64,000 nucleotides of DNA from Lepas anatifera (GCA_034440635.1 JAOTON010001685.1:3296501-3360500); one strand, 5' to 3'. Positions 22,876 through 35,110 are shown, counted from the stretch's first letter. Numbers and translations: made by a program. Notes: generated by a model not told the origin, from the sequence alone.

Positions 22876-23559
22876 GACGCATTATAGAAATAAAATGGCT
22901 TCAATGTCTGCAGATAAGACAGCGAAACGGTAAAAATCGCAAACTTCCTCACCATCAGCTTAGACACCTGGTCCAAACAGCAAAAAAAGGAGTACAGCTC
23001 TGAAGTAAAAATGGATCCTTCGTAAGGCAAACTAGAAAACTTCTCAACATCGTCACCAACAAATGCACGCCCTGTGCCATTGTCACCAAGGCCCTAGAAT
23101 CCCAGGTTGGTTCAAGTTTTCTACTAGTAAAATTTTGGTTGTTTTCTTGGTATCCACTAAGAAAGGAAACATCGCCTTATTTTGAGGGTTAAAATTTAAG
23201 GTTTTTGGATAAATTAAGTTTAGATATTTAAGAAAAGAGCCATGGAATACACTTGTTTGCACTTTAATGTCTGTGAAGTGAAATATGTTGACAAATCTAG
23301 TAGCTTTAGTATGTTATAATAAAAAGTATACTAGTCTGGCAATCCTACTACGGTTTTTACTGAGCCGCAACACTGTAAAAGAGAAACATGACAGGCCCGA
23401 GAGAGAATAAAAACCAATGAAACGACATACAGGGTGAAGGGAGTGGGGTTGGGCAAATATGGAAATAGTAAAGATAGTAGGAAAGATCGCATCTCAGAGC
23501 CCGTTTATAGCCGCAGCTCAAGGCCTAAATGCAACACGTGCCGATCGCTCTAACAGTTG
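22876..23559. other. No gene seen
   Basis: AT-rich sequence after the LINE relic. No LINE tail was identified. Confidence 0.45.
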
Positions 23560-23733
23560 CAGTCATGGGCGTCGAAAGCAGCATGGACGTGGGATGTGCT
23601 CCCCATTGGCTATTGGAGGACCAAATGCCCCCCTTGTCTCCTAAATCCACCAAGTGCCAACTCTTCCCCCTCCCTTGTCATCATTGCCGGACCACTCCTG
23701 TCCCCCGTAAAAATTCCCTGGCTACGCCTCTGA
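23560..23733. repeat. Possible hAT-like MITE
   Basis: It runs from CATGGGCGTCGAAAGC to CCCTGGCTACGCCTCTG, a weak inverted pair of the CAGAGGCGTAGCCAGG type. The flanks do not match, so the boundaries are uncertain. Confidence 0.35.
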
Positions 23734-23817
23734 CTCACCCCATTGAAACCTGTAAATGTGATTTAATTTTACCCGAAGTTATTGTAATTGGGCTGTTTAT
23801 ATATACAGGGCACTAGT

Positions 23818-24124
23818 CATAGGCGGATCCAGGATTGCCAGTCGGGGGGGAGGCAATTCTTCCCGGGAGGGAGTGTCAACCAGACCAGGGGGCTTTATTC
23901 GGACCAGGGGGCACCATTTTTGGTTGGCAAAACCCATCAGGTGGGCGCCAAATCCTATCGGCAGGCGCTGCTTTCCGCATCCTGTGGAGGGGGGTGGGGG
24001 GTGGGAAGCGACATTTCAGGTGGCACCATCGACCTTTCAGGAGGCGCTGTGACCATTTCAGGTGTGACCTCGAGGGCCCATCGGGGGACACCCGCCCGGG
24101 CTTTGTCCCCTGGATCCGCCTATG
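23818..24124. mobile_element. hAT-like MITE, family C copy 3
   Basis: The ends are CATAGGCGGATCCAGG and CTGGATCCGCCTATG. Flanks GCACTAGT and GTACCAGT agree at 6 of 8 positions; the differences are transitions, as expected of an older insertion. Confidence 0.8.
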
Positions 24125-24128
24125 GTAC

Positions 24129-24394
24129 CAGTGGCGGATATAAGGAGGTTCTGGGGCCCACGAGCCTCCTAAATTTCGAGGGGACCCCTCCGAGATGTCT
24201 ACTAACATCTGTATAAGCAAAGGCTGTTCGGAGGCTACGGTGGGGGACAGTGGCGGGTACAGGACTTTTTGGGGTATGGGCAAGGGGGTTCGAGCCTCCT
24301 CTCCATTGCCTCACATCAGCATCGGCCTATGCATTGACTAGATACTAACATTGGGGGGGGGGCTCGAGCCCTAGTCCCCTTGTATCCGCCACTG
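24129..24394. mobile_element. E-family MITE (CAGTGGCGGATA ends)
   Basis: The inverted ends are CAGTGGCGGATATAAGG and CCTTGTATCCGCCACTG. A second inner CAGTGGCGGGTACAGG at about 24248 suggests two copies fused or nested. It starts within the target duplication of family C copy 3. No clear target duplication of its own is seen. Confidence 0.6.
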
Positions 24395-25183
24395 GCAGTG
24401 GGGGAGGTTTGAGTTTTCTAGCCTCCTCAAAATAAGTCCTGGACCCGCGACCACGCAGTACCTCAAACAATTTGTTCGTCTCGCTAAGAAACCTCCATTG
24501 GAAAGACCCGTACTTCATATTTTCATCTAAGCAACGATGACGTGAAGGATGAAATTACATTGCTATTACACTGATAATGACTCTTAAGAGCAACGGAACA
24601 TCACTGCGAGAAAAGCCCCTGAAGTCCCTGCAGGCTGGTCTTAGGGCTGCAGAAACTCTATACTGGCTAGAAATATGATCAAACTTGTCAACTAAGCCAT
24701 TATTGACGTATTTCAGTCATTTGCAAGCTTTACTGACCATGTCAAATATGCCCAGTTTGCCGATACTTCAAGCCGCAAAACGCCTGCGGCATCGCGGCGA
24801 TGACGTCACCGCCGCAAAATGCCAGGCAACTTGAACGGGGGCTGATTGTCACTTTCTTTTGCAACCGTCTATATAGAAACAGACATGGTTTTCGAACGGC
24901 TCCGCAAGCAAGTTCATAAAATACTGGCGCCTCGGTTCAGGAGGAAAATTTTTGCTTTGTTGGCGTAGGTTGTGTTCGTGTTAACTGTCGAGATGAGCTA
25001 TGGTTCAATAACAGCTGCTTCATGTGGTTCGACGAGATTGCTGTCGATACCAGCCTGTGCCAGCCAGGCACAGACTCTCACTCCCTGGTGACGGGTTGCA
25101 AAACGCGAGCCACTGTCTATCTGACTGAGGTAGGCGTCGCCAAAAAAAAATGTTTGGTATGTGGGGCGTGTTGGTGACTTATT
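24395..25183. other. No gene seen
   Basis: Apart from GCAGTGGGGGAGG at the start, which echoes the E-family, nothing is recognised. Confidence 0.45.
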
Positions 25184-25187
25184 TTAA

Positions 25188-26034
25188 CACGCGCATTGAC
25201 GGGGGTCTGAGCCACCTTCGCATTGACGGGGGGCGGGTACCCGCCCCCCCCCTAAGATCTGGAGAACCACGGTAGGTAGCGAAAAACGGTAAACGGCGTT
25301 GGGCTGCCCATCCACTTCTCCATCGAAAACATTTGAACCATTTTTTTGTCAGGTCACATTTAAGGTCACGAGAAGTCAAAACATGCCCGTCATAGGGATA
25401 ACATGTAAAATTCAGTTTTTCGGGCATTACATCTGAACAATTAAAGATAGAGCAAAACGACTTGAACTATATGAATCCTCTTAGCAAGCCGAATCGAATG
25501 ATATATAATTTGACCTTGCTAGGTCAAATCAAGGATCTGACCTGACCTGAGGTCAGGTCAGGGTCAAATTATATAAAATGCATATCATTAGAACCGCAAA
25601 GCCCAGGCGAGTCTAATGCAGCTAAAATAAATGCTCTATCACCATCCGTTACTGAGTTATTCCGTAAAAACCATTTTTCCCATGTATTTCCAATGGAGAG
25701 GTCATGCCTCGTACCTGACCTTAGGTCATCGATATCAAAAATGCCGGAACATATGTTAGAGAACTCGGTGGGGCCATTATGTGATATGAGTTTCAATCGG
25801 ATAAGTTCACCCTTCTCCGACTTATGCTATCTTAAACTTTTTTTTGAGGTCGGGTCACTTGACCTGTACTGGTGACCTGACCTGAGATGACCTAACCTTA
25901 AAATTTTCACAGAAGTTGTAAAAATAATGAGGGAAAAGGTATGCCAAGTACGGCGGCGCTACGCGCCGCCGTTTTTCTACTGTCTCCGAAAAACCCGAGG
26001 GGGGCGGGTACCCGCCCCCCCGTCAATGCGCGTG
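25188..26034. mobile_element. TTAA-bounded element, family B copy 1 (847 bp)
   Basis: TTAA flanks both sides (25184-25187, 26035-26038). The ends are inverted: CACGCGCATTGACGGGGG against CCCCCGTCAATGCGCGTG. Just inside lie GC palindromes (GGCGGGTACCCGCC, GGCGCTACGCGCCGCC). The interior is non-coding with clustered AGGTCA/TGACCT. TTAA targets are typical of piggyBac-like transposons, but these ends are not the classical piggyBac termini. Confidence 0.82.
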
Positions 26035-26038
26035 TTAA

Positions 26039-26487
26039 AGGGAACGTGGCGCCTTGGTAAAATCCTGGAATTTTGTGTAATTAGGCGTACTTTTAGCCGA
26101 AAATAATGAAACCACTCATGATTTCTCTGAAAAATGTACAACAAGCTCAATGCTTTTATTTTTAAAATACTCCTCTAGAAAAATGAATAAATATCTGCCT
26201 CTGGATGATGTCATGATCTGGCAACTACTACCATACTCGAAACACTTCAAGGGCTTCGATTGGCTGATGCTTATCGTGATGTCAGCATATGTCGTCACAC
26301 CAGCAGCTCACAACAATGGCCGCCTAGAGAGAGGTACATGAGAGGTACATTTCGGGTAGGTTTTAGTTTTTTTATCCGGAAAAATCGAGTTCCAAGACAA
26401 ATGATATATAGAGCACCTGGTTTTCCGATTTGCTTTACAACTTGGCTATCTCAGTTAAAATCACGTTCTAAAGGTGCCACATTCCTT
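26039..26487. mobile_element. TTAA-bounded MITE, family F copy 2 (449 bp, inverted)
   Basis: It has exactly the length of copy 1 and lies in the opposite direction: its right end TACAACTTGGCTATCTCAGT mirrors the left end of copy 1. Its left TTAA (26035-26038) is also the right TTAA of family B copy 1. The right flank is TTAA at 26488-26491. Confidence 0.82.
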
Positions 26488-26814
26488 TTAATGGCTTAAT
26501 GCAAAGCGAGTATCTTACTGCGCATTTGTAGCGGTATTTCACTAATTTCCACTAGCATGCTTATTATGGGTGAAGCTTGGAACGCTCCTGTTACTATTCT
26601 GATAGCGAGATGACGGACATATCGATAATCTTTTTCGCGGACTAAGGAGTGGCCTCATACGCAAGCCCGGTCTGCGACCTGGGATAACCCCCCACCGGCG
26701 CAGGAGAGACGCATGACAATGTGCTGAAATCAACCATATTTCATTCTCAATGTATGTCTTCATAAGCCTGTTGGTCAGTGCCATCATTCTTTTCTTTGAA
26801 ATAAATAGTAAATA

Positions 26815-26900
26815 TCCCGCAGTCAACCCCGGATTCGACCCGCGCACCCCTCATCACGAGACAGAACCTCTAACCACTAGACCACTGCGCCACACTGTAC
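26815..26900 (-). repeat. tRNA-like sequence, probably a SINE head
   Basis: On the minus strand, GTGGTCTAGTGGTTAGAGG resembles a tRNA A box/D arm. The B-box-like GGTCGAATCC follows about 30 bases later. The acceptor ends do not pair convincingly and no anticodon loop could be set, so a working tRNA gene is unlikely. Confidence 0.5.
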
Positions 26901-27924
26901 CGACTCCCACTAACCCTACACCTGTGACCCGTCAGGAGGTCACTGGCCGGTATCACGCAATCAAAACGATGCCGTGATCGTGGCGCCGGGTGTTGTGTTC
27001 GTACAGAAAAGGCATGGTATAAAGCTGCTTCTAGAAGACGAATCAAACATTAGATTCGCCTAGAATCACTTGTATCGGCGACCCAGGACCCTAAGCTAGC
27101 TTTATACCAAATTGCATCCACTTCCATTCATTTTGAGGACTTGAAACCATGGTGAGAAGCAAACATGTTCCGAGAAATTTAGCTCCTTGAAATACCCTTC
27201 CGGACGAATTACTCGAAAGCCGTTGGAGATAAGTGGGTAGTGCAAATGAATTGAATGACTGCTATTAATTTTCCTATTCAGCCATGTCAATTCTGAGCTT
27301 GTGAATGACATGTGCTCTGAACCGAAAAGCTGCAAATAAAAGGTTTTCTACTAAAATTATATTTATACATATAAGACAATGAATTTTATTATCACGATAT
27401 CCATCTCCGAATATTATCAGGCGGAAGCAATGTTCTTTCATTATTTGAAATGAAAAGTCAAATCGGCGCATTAGATCGCGAGAGATTAAGATTTAAATGA
27501 AATGAGCAAAAATGTAGTCCTCCGGCAAAATGGCAAAAACTAGGTCAGAATTTTACGTTTTCCACTGGAAACTATGCCTAAGCACAAGAACATTGACGTA
27601 GCTGCCTCCACGTGGCTGTCTTTAAACTAACTGAAGCGTGCCTTCTGACATTTCGAGCTTACAAGTCGGCTGCCAAATTTCAATATCTTTTTTGCTTGTA
27701 CTAGAAATACTGCGTTTTGGTGTAATAAATATTGTCGGACCAGTTCGAACTTTTTTCTTAGGTGGCCTTGTTGCTTATTCAAAAGGAGGCAAATTTCAAG
27801 TTCGTCGCTTAAGAAATAGAAATGATAAAAATGCAAAATTGAAAACATTTGTTCCAAAATTTCTCAAAAACTATTTTGAATTTAAATTCGGGGGTATTAG
27901 TTTGGGCGTCTAGCGTAAAAGGGC
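26901..27924. other. No gene seen
   Basis: AT-rich, with short frames only (the longest, at 27638-27913, has no recognisable motif). Confidence 0.45.
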
Positions 27925-28765
27925 AATCACCCTACACAATTGCAGAGCCCTGGTATCAACTGTCAGAACCGCCAAACGGCCAGAATAGAGCCTCTTGAGA
28001 AATCTCAATCCGCTTCGCTCCATGGATTTCGTCATGCGGCTCTGACACAGCCGTACTCGATCTTCGGACGAATAAGTGATCTATACAGCATAAGAAGCTT
28101 ATAACGTAGCGTATAACAATGAGCGTATAACGTGCGCATAACGTATATATAGGCGATAAGCGTATAACGTGTATAGCATGAGAAACATTTCTCTATCTGC
28201 ACGGTATCTCATCCTCGTCAACACCTTCAGTATTTTCAGCGTATCGAAACATTTTTTTGCGGAAATCCTTCAGGTGTAGCACATATGAAAGCTTATCGAG
28301 TGTGAGCCTGATAAATCTGGTTTCTGCTACAACGTCGCTCGGATTTCCGCGAATTTACAAAATCGGGTATTCAGTCTCAATGTCTATTATAAAAGTGCAT
28401 GCACTATGTCTTTGAACTTGAAAATTTCAGTCCATTGCGTGTGATCCATTGCTGCAATATGTCAAGGCCAAGCTGCAGCCGCCTCTGCGCAGCTGCTGTA
28501 GTAGACACTGTCACACATATTGTGAAGTCTTCAACGAAAAACACGTGACGTATGTTTGCGGGAAGTGTCTGCAATACCATTGGTCATAACTGCAAACAAG
28601 GCTATGAATATCGCAGAATCCTGGGCTAAGCTACTCTGTTGCTGATGCCAATCCGATACGACTGAGTTTACGCGAAATCTAAAATACCTATTTTTCGGAA
28701 TATTAGAAATAAACCACCCCAAGTGGCCTCGCACGCCGAGTCCAAAGAGTTTCTGCAGAACGCCA
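27925..28765 (-). pseudogene. Jockey-like non-LTR reverse transcriptase relic
   Basis: Read on the minus strand from 28765 downward, the frames give LFGLGVRGHLGWFISN, then KNRYFRFRVNSVVSDWHQQ, LFAVMTNGIAD, FVDDFTICVTVSTTAAAQRR, GLDILQQWITRNGLKFSSSK and, near 28100, LYRSLIRPKIEYGCV. These match the order of RT palm and thumb blocks in Jockey/CR1-type LINEs, with FVDD as the catalytic loop in place of the usual YVDD/YADD. Frameshifts and stops occur throughout, and no endonuclease or 3' tail is seen. Its upstream side stops exactly where a GGCGCC-rich repeat begins (28766), which may have displaced it. Confidence 0.75.
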
Positions 28766-28873
28766 TTGGATAGCAAAGGCGCCCCCCAAGAGATGATGGC
28801 GCCCCCTGGGGAGGAAGGCGCCCCCTCCAGAAAATCTTGCACCACTTCTCGAAAATGGAATCCGCCGTCTCTG
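28766..28873 (-). repeat. D-family head with three GGCGCC units
   Basis: Read on the minus strand it begins CAGAGACGGCGGATTCC, continues to a GTGGTGCAAG block and then GGCGCC units, the same order as at 17032. It abuts the jockey-like RT relic. Confidence 0.65.
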
Positions 28874-31229
28874 AATCTCAGCATTAAAAGTGTAACATTA
28901 CAAGCGTGTGGTAATTTAATATCTGTGCTATTTTAGCACGGGACAGTTCCATTCGTGCTGAAAATGCAAAGGGGTAAATTTATAAGTACATGCATTCTGC
29001 AGAGTATTTCTATGGAACTCGCAAACTGTCTCAAGAATAGTCTTACTCTCCTGTGGTGAAACAATTCTGCGAATAGATTAAAACGAGACATTTGCTAATT
29101 TAGATACTCTAAAGTAATGTTTTCATTCCTCTGATTTTCTTTTGAGTGTGTTTCTGTGATATAAGAAGGTATTTTTTTACTACAACTAACACGTGGGTGG
29201 AGCCGTGCCATTTTGTTTTCGCTACAGTTCTGAGCTTGAACCACCGCGTTGCAGTTCTGCATTCCACAGAGTGTTGATCACGACGCGTGGAGGTTAGTCT
29301 AGTCGTGGAGAAGAAACAAAGATGAAATCATTCTAGCTAAGTGCAACAAATAGCAAAGAGCTTTTGAACTGCCTCAATGGTTGAACTGCCTCAATGGGCC
29401 TGATGTGAATCGTTTATGTACCTATCTTTGTCCGGCATCCAGGGTGTCGTCAAGGATTTTCTACAAGAACCCGGAATAACAGTGGTGAGGTAGTGATAAC
29501 CTATATTTTCACTTTATTTAAGCATATCCAATAGTATTCCAGCACAGATATCGAATGTGCCCTTTTCCGAACAGTAAAGGGATTTCAACCCCCCCCCACC
29601 CCCGTAGCGATGCTTTTGTTAGCCACTCTCGGGATATAGATGGGTCATTCCAGGACAAATCGTCCAGGTAGGAAAAAGTCCAACATGACCCACTCCTCAG
29701 ATTTCCACCAAACTTTTACTCAAGGCCCTCTATATAAAAGAACAATTGGGCCTATTTTCAGGTTAAAAGGTCAAAGAGGTCATGAAGGTTTCAAAGCTAA
29801 CACAAACATTGAATCAGAAATAATTTCATCTCTTAAAAGTGGCTGATCTAAATTGATTTGTATGGATATCGCTGAATAGAAGAGATGGTTAAGAGATGAT
29901 TAAAAGACAAAATTCACCTTGCACTGGGCTCCTTACATGTCTGCCTCGCTGGCCACTGGTCTTTCAACTTCCCACTCAAATTAAAATTCCGAAATGTCAC
30001 GTGCCGACAGCAACATTACCGGACGGTTCCTCTGGTTACGGAGTTCAACAACCTTGAAAGATTATAGGTACGCACAGAACTGGGTCAGTGCCGGAAATTA
30101 AACTGATTTGTGGTTTTGAACGATTAAAAATTATAATACTACCCTCCGTCCCAGTAATATTGGTTAAACATTGATAAAATCAAATTTTGTATCTTATTAC
30201 TTACAGCCTAAAACGCTAGCGCCGAAGTGGCCAGTGGCCAAAAAGCAAACTTCTGATATATACGCGATCAACAGATAGAAGCACCTGGCGGTGATCGAAC
30301 TGAATCAATCAGCTGAGCACTGCATCTGTGCACTGCATCTGAGCACTGCTGGGCACTGCATCGGCGCCTCTGTGCACTGCATCCTCATTTGGATCCCTTG
30401 TCTCAGGTGGCTGAAGACACCTTTGGCCATTTCCAAATTAAACCCCATATTCTCGATGTCCTGAACGCGCCTATGTGGATTACATCCCATCTACAACACA
30501 ATTCTGGAGTACCTAAGAACGCTTCTGCGTACTGCACCCACCTTTGAAGGGTTTTCTATACTCATGTTCATGATTTAACATTGAATAATTTTGAAAAACA
30601 TGGCTTCACAGTGAATTTGAAAATGGTCATGCAATTATTTGCTGCAAAGACTATGACAAATATTTCTCATGCACCACACTTAAGCACATTGTCACCAAAG
30701 ACTTACCGTTCGATGTTCCGGACGTATCAACACAACTCCACAGCACAAAAATGGCGTCGATGTTTGAGTTGCACTCAATTTCTTCGCCTGATCGCGCATG
30801 CGCTTTTGCCGATCAAGTAGTCCTTTTTTGGCCTCAGCGGAGACCCTGGCTTGAACTTTGAGATGAGTCCAGTTTTAAGACTCGTGTGAGTCTCTTTCTG
30901 TTCTGCTCATCTGAGTTTGCTGTTGAGCGCAGTTTTAAGTATAGATTGAGACCAGACATTGGCACTGAGTCCAAAAAATCGGGAGCACGTGAGAAACGAA
31001 AGGAAACATTCTCAAACTGTTTTCTCAGTGTAACTGTTTGGTGGCAAATGAGGATTGAACTTTGTCCTTGACCTTTACATTGAGGTACGTAACTATGACG
31101 TCATAGCATAATATACGTCAAAGCGGGCAACACCATTTTACCGGAAGCACTGGAGTCAATAACTTTGAAAGTGCTGATATGAACTTGACCTGTGACCTTT
31201 GCCTCATGTGAGGTGCCACTGATGTATCA
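28874..31229. other. No gene seen
   Basis: It has a C-run at 29589-29602 and a short TGCACTGCATC direct-repeat cluster at 30315-30380. Nothing coding is recognised. Confidence 0.5.
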
Positions 31230-32110
31230 TTCCGTTTATATGGCGTTATGAAGTCACCACTCTATATTGCCACAAAAAACTAAAATGTGAAAAACTTGAG
31301 CGAACTTCCTCAAAACTAAAAAAAATGTCATTGAAAAAAGATAAAACGTAGTTAAAAAGTAAAAAATGTATTTAGAAAGCGTAAAACAAAAAATGATAGC
31401 GTTCAAAATATAAAACTTTATTTCGTTTTATTTCGCTTTTTGGCCATTGTTTACGAGTGTGGCGCAACTGTTGTAATCATTAACTGAGCCGGGTGAGCAG
31501 CGGTGAAGGGCCGTTTGATTAGATATCGAAACCATTTTGATATCGATTTTGCACACCAAAAAGACATAATAGTGACATTTGGCGGTTACATGTACGGGAA
31601 CTATCTAAAAGCATGGGAAACATGGACAGATATTACACTCACATGTCATGCATGGCATGTTGATGTTGGGGACGTGATTATATCGCAGGAGACTGAATTT
31701 CTGTATCGTAGGTGACATAGGCGGATCCGGGGGGACGGGGCACTTTCCCCTTCAATCGGCTCTTGGAGCCCCCTGAAGTAACGGTCTTGGCGCCCCCGAA
31801 AGGCCGATGCCCGCCCCGTCAAATTTTGCTTCTCTCAGCCAGGGTGCGAGTATCGGTAGCCCGGTTATAATATTGGCGCCATTGATACTTGCGTCGTACA
31901 AAACTGGCGCCCTGTGGTCCGTCTGGCGCTCCCTGGCCGAGTGCCCCCCCCCCACCTCCCGCCCAGATTGGAAGTTTCGTATTGACCAATGCTCGGGCCT
32001 GGGGGGAGCACAGTTCGATCGGACACCACAGGTTAGTTGGGGAAAGTAGAGTGAAGTGAGACACCTACCACTGATGAAGTCCCCCTGAATTCACCCATGG
32101 TCCATGGAAA
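31230..32110 (+). repeat. I-family interspersed repeat, copy 1
   Basis: In order it holds an A-rich tract of short AAAACG-type words, the block GATATCGAAACCATTTTGAT, a CACCAAAAAGACATAATAGTG block, ACATAGGCGGATCCGGGGGG and GTTAGTTGGGGAAAGTAG. The same order recurs at 35900-36800. The second half resembles family C. Confidence 0.6.
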
Positions 32111-33354
32111 AACGAAAAACGCAAAAGCGAGCAGTGTAGCGTAGCCTTAATACATTGTTCTTATTTTAGGATCGTTGCACCGGAGGAGCTGAGATATGTC
32201 AACACCCTAATCGTCCACCTACAGTGCTGCACCCCCCCCCCACCCCAGCGGATCCAGATTTAATAAGTGATAATCCAATGCAGATAGTTGACAGGTTGTT
32301 GGCCTTTCCTTTGGATAGGTCGATCTCTTCACGGATGGTATGATATGGTGGTGGGATGGTCATAAACTCAATAAATGCCCACTAAATATATATATATAAA
32401 ACACATGTTAAGCAGAATGAACAAAGGTGTTCACCTAATATGCCATTTTGACACCAAGCTGCTTATAATACATTTTGGGACATTATTTTGACCTAATGTC
32501 CGACATTTTTTCTAGTACACTCCTTTTTATCACTTGTATTTTTTTCAAGTTCTCTGTATTGGATACGGTAGGTGAGAAAATAGGTTTTTTTGCTTTTTGT
32601 TATGCATGATAGCATTCTCCAATATACATGGAGAATCTGGCTCGCAACCACGTTCAGAAAATAACGGGTTTGTTTTTCAGGAGTAGGCCCAATATCCTCT
32701 GCCGTACGCATCGCAATTGCATCATGCCCTGTTCGTGGCATTTGACCCGATAAATTTGCACACGACTTAGTGCCTCATCTCCTGACGCAAAAGCTTCAAA
32801 CGATATGATTCCACCCAGCTTTAGCCTTGTCTAAGTAAGCCTTGGAGGTGAAAAAATATAAAGTGACGCTAGAGACGGATAAATCCACCGTTTGATAACT
32901 TCTATTGACCGCGACTCACTGAAGCTACCTTGACTTCCTACTATTGGTTGGCTGTACAACGCTGTAACACCTACTACGGCCCAGCACTTTTGTTCTAAGC
33001 ATCTTTTTTCACTTCCACGCGAGTCTAAAGTAGATATTCGTGACTGTCTTTGCCGACACGACCTAGGCAAAATGATTCGCGCGTGTAGGCATCGAACTTA
33101 TTTCGGTATCATGTTGGCTGAAAGTTCAGTTTTCTGAAAAGATGTCTGACCCTCTAAACCTTCGATGTCCTTCAAGAACGTGCGCCATACTATTTGCGCC
33201 AATAGTTGGATTTTTTTCGGAATTGATTCTATCCCGAGGCTTACATAGTTCAAATGCTGTCAAAAGCCACTAAAATAACAATCAAAGCCTTGCCTATCCA
33301 TAAAATAGCACAAATAAGGAAGCTTGCGACACAGGCTATTCCATAAACAAATGG
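32111..33354. other. No gene seen
   Basis: It has a C-run at 32231-32243 and AT-rich sequence. No coding pattern. Confidence 0.5.
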
Positions 33355-33535
33355 GATACTTTCCCCCTCGATTGACCCTAGGCGCCCCCTGAAATGGTCA
33401 AGGCACACCCCTGAAGTGTGGCTCCTCACTCCCGTCCCCAGGATGAGAGTACCGGGCCCCGCGATAGGATTTTGCGCTCACCCGATAGGTTTTTCTGCCC
33501 AAAAGTGCAGCCCCCTGGTCCAGATGCCGTGCTGG
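33355..33535. repeat. Family C-like fragment
   Basis: It has wording like the family C interior (GGCGCCCCCTGAAATGG, TTTTCTGCCC, CCCCTGGTCC) without recognisable ends. It is a degraded piece. Confidence 0.4.
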
Positions 33536-34439
33536 CTCCTGGTTGCCACACCATGTGCCCCCCCATCTTCAAACAGCAGAAGAAGGGTAAATAAAAAACT
33601 AAAAGGAGAATAAAAGAAAATAAAGAAGAAAGTTTGCTGGGTAACTAAGTAGCTTTCCTTTACACGTGCCATCTCGATCAACTTGCCCACGTCATCTTTT
33701 TGCGGAGCGGCGCGGACGCGTGGACACCGTGAGCCGGGGCTTGTTGTCTAGAATCCCCCGGGAAATGAATGTGTTCTCATCTTATTGTGGTTCCGATTTA
33801 TTTTTAGATTTTTTAGATTTTAAAGCACACGTTTTAGCATACATCAGCTCGCCCGATGCACTTGCTGCCGACTTGTGCTATCACCGATGTAGGTAATTTT
33901 AGACCACACATTTTCTGTAGCTTTTAATTCCTGTTTCATCAGAATCACTTACACCCTGAATGGAAAACCCCAGCCTAGGATGATGTTTTTATTTGTTTTG
34001 ATGTGAGGTGCAGTAGTTTTGATGAGGAGGAATCGTTTTGGTGTGAGGTACTTGATTAATATTGTATCTTTTTTAGGTTTTGACTTCACTTGTAAATGGA
34101 GATTTAACTGTTGGAGATTTTGAATGAATAAATAAAATAAAGGCATAAATAAAATACCAACAGAGAAAAGAGAACGTTTATGACAGACACTAGAATTATC
34201 TAAGTCGTCTGCATTGCTCAAAAACGAAGCTTCATTGCATTCCCCACGGCTGGTAAAAAAGCCCCGAAGCTCATGGCAAAGCCCACCGACAAAAAATATA
34301 GGTATTGAATTTGTAAAGCTACCTAAAAATGTGGGCCGTGATTACCATCTGACGTCAAATTTCCCCACCAAACGCTGTGAAACATACAGCTGCATTTAAT
34401 GTTCGTGAACTGTCTGATCTCTGATGTAACACGAACAGT

Positions 34440-35110
34440 AAACACAGCACAATCAATATAATTTGTGAGGGCGTTATTTTCGCTGCCTGCGCGATTTCTG
34501 TGCTTGTGTCGTGCAGACGGTGCGTCGTCGACGTCGACTGGTGGTTCCTGCGCACCGTTTTTGCTCGGCCCGTTTATTCGCCGGCCCGCAGCTGGCTCCA
34601 AGCACAAGACTATGCAAATCCAACCAGGATTAATGATCCTGCCATGCAAACGAGAGACGGCCTTTTCCCATAGGCAAGCCAAAAACAAAAGCCGCCAGGG
34701 GTGGTAATTTATTGCCGAGCTGCACCGGCGACGCCGAGGACTTTTCTCAGCCGCGGCAGCGAATAAAGGATTAATGGAAACAAAAAGACGGATGAAAAAA
34801 TTAATGGAAGAGGAATGAAGGGATCGGCTGGAGTGATAATAAAGGGATGAGAGAGAGGTCGACGGACGTGAGTGCCGAATCGGCGCCCGATTACCGTCGG
34901 ATGGATCGAACACTTCAACAGTAGAATCCCAATGCCCAATTATTGATTTCCTCCGTCAGGGAAAGTCATCTTCACCGGGACCTAACAGAGGCCGTGCAAA
35001 CGAGACGATTATTCGATACAGTATCCCGTTAGCTTATCGATCCGATCTCCTCAGATTAGATCCGATCGCCTCTCCAACACTTTTTCGAATCAAAATCACG
35101 AGTTTCCGCA
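34440..35110. promoter_or_regulatory. Candidate non-repetitive regulatory stretch
   Basis: This stretch matches none of the repeats here and is richer in CpG. It holds recognisable core words: the POU octamer ATGCAAAT, GGATTA (Otx-type) three times, AATTAATGG and CAGCTG. A 196-codon minus frame crosses it but has no protein-like pattern. The regulatory reading is inference. Confidence 0.25.

Noticed and set aside
26815..26900. A functional tRNA gene
   Set aside because: A and B boxes are present, but the acceptor stem and anticodon arm do not form. A SINE origin fits better.
34323..34913. A 196-codon minus-strand frame, the longest in the window
   Set aside because: The composition is rich in Ser/Arg/Pro without domain pattern, and no fitting splice sites or family were recognised. 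It is more likely a chance frame in CpG-rich DNA.
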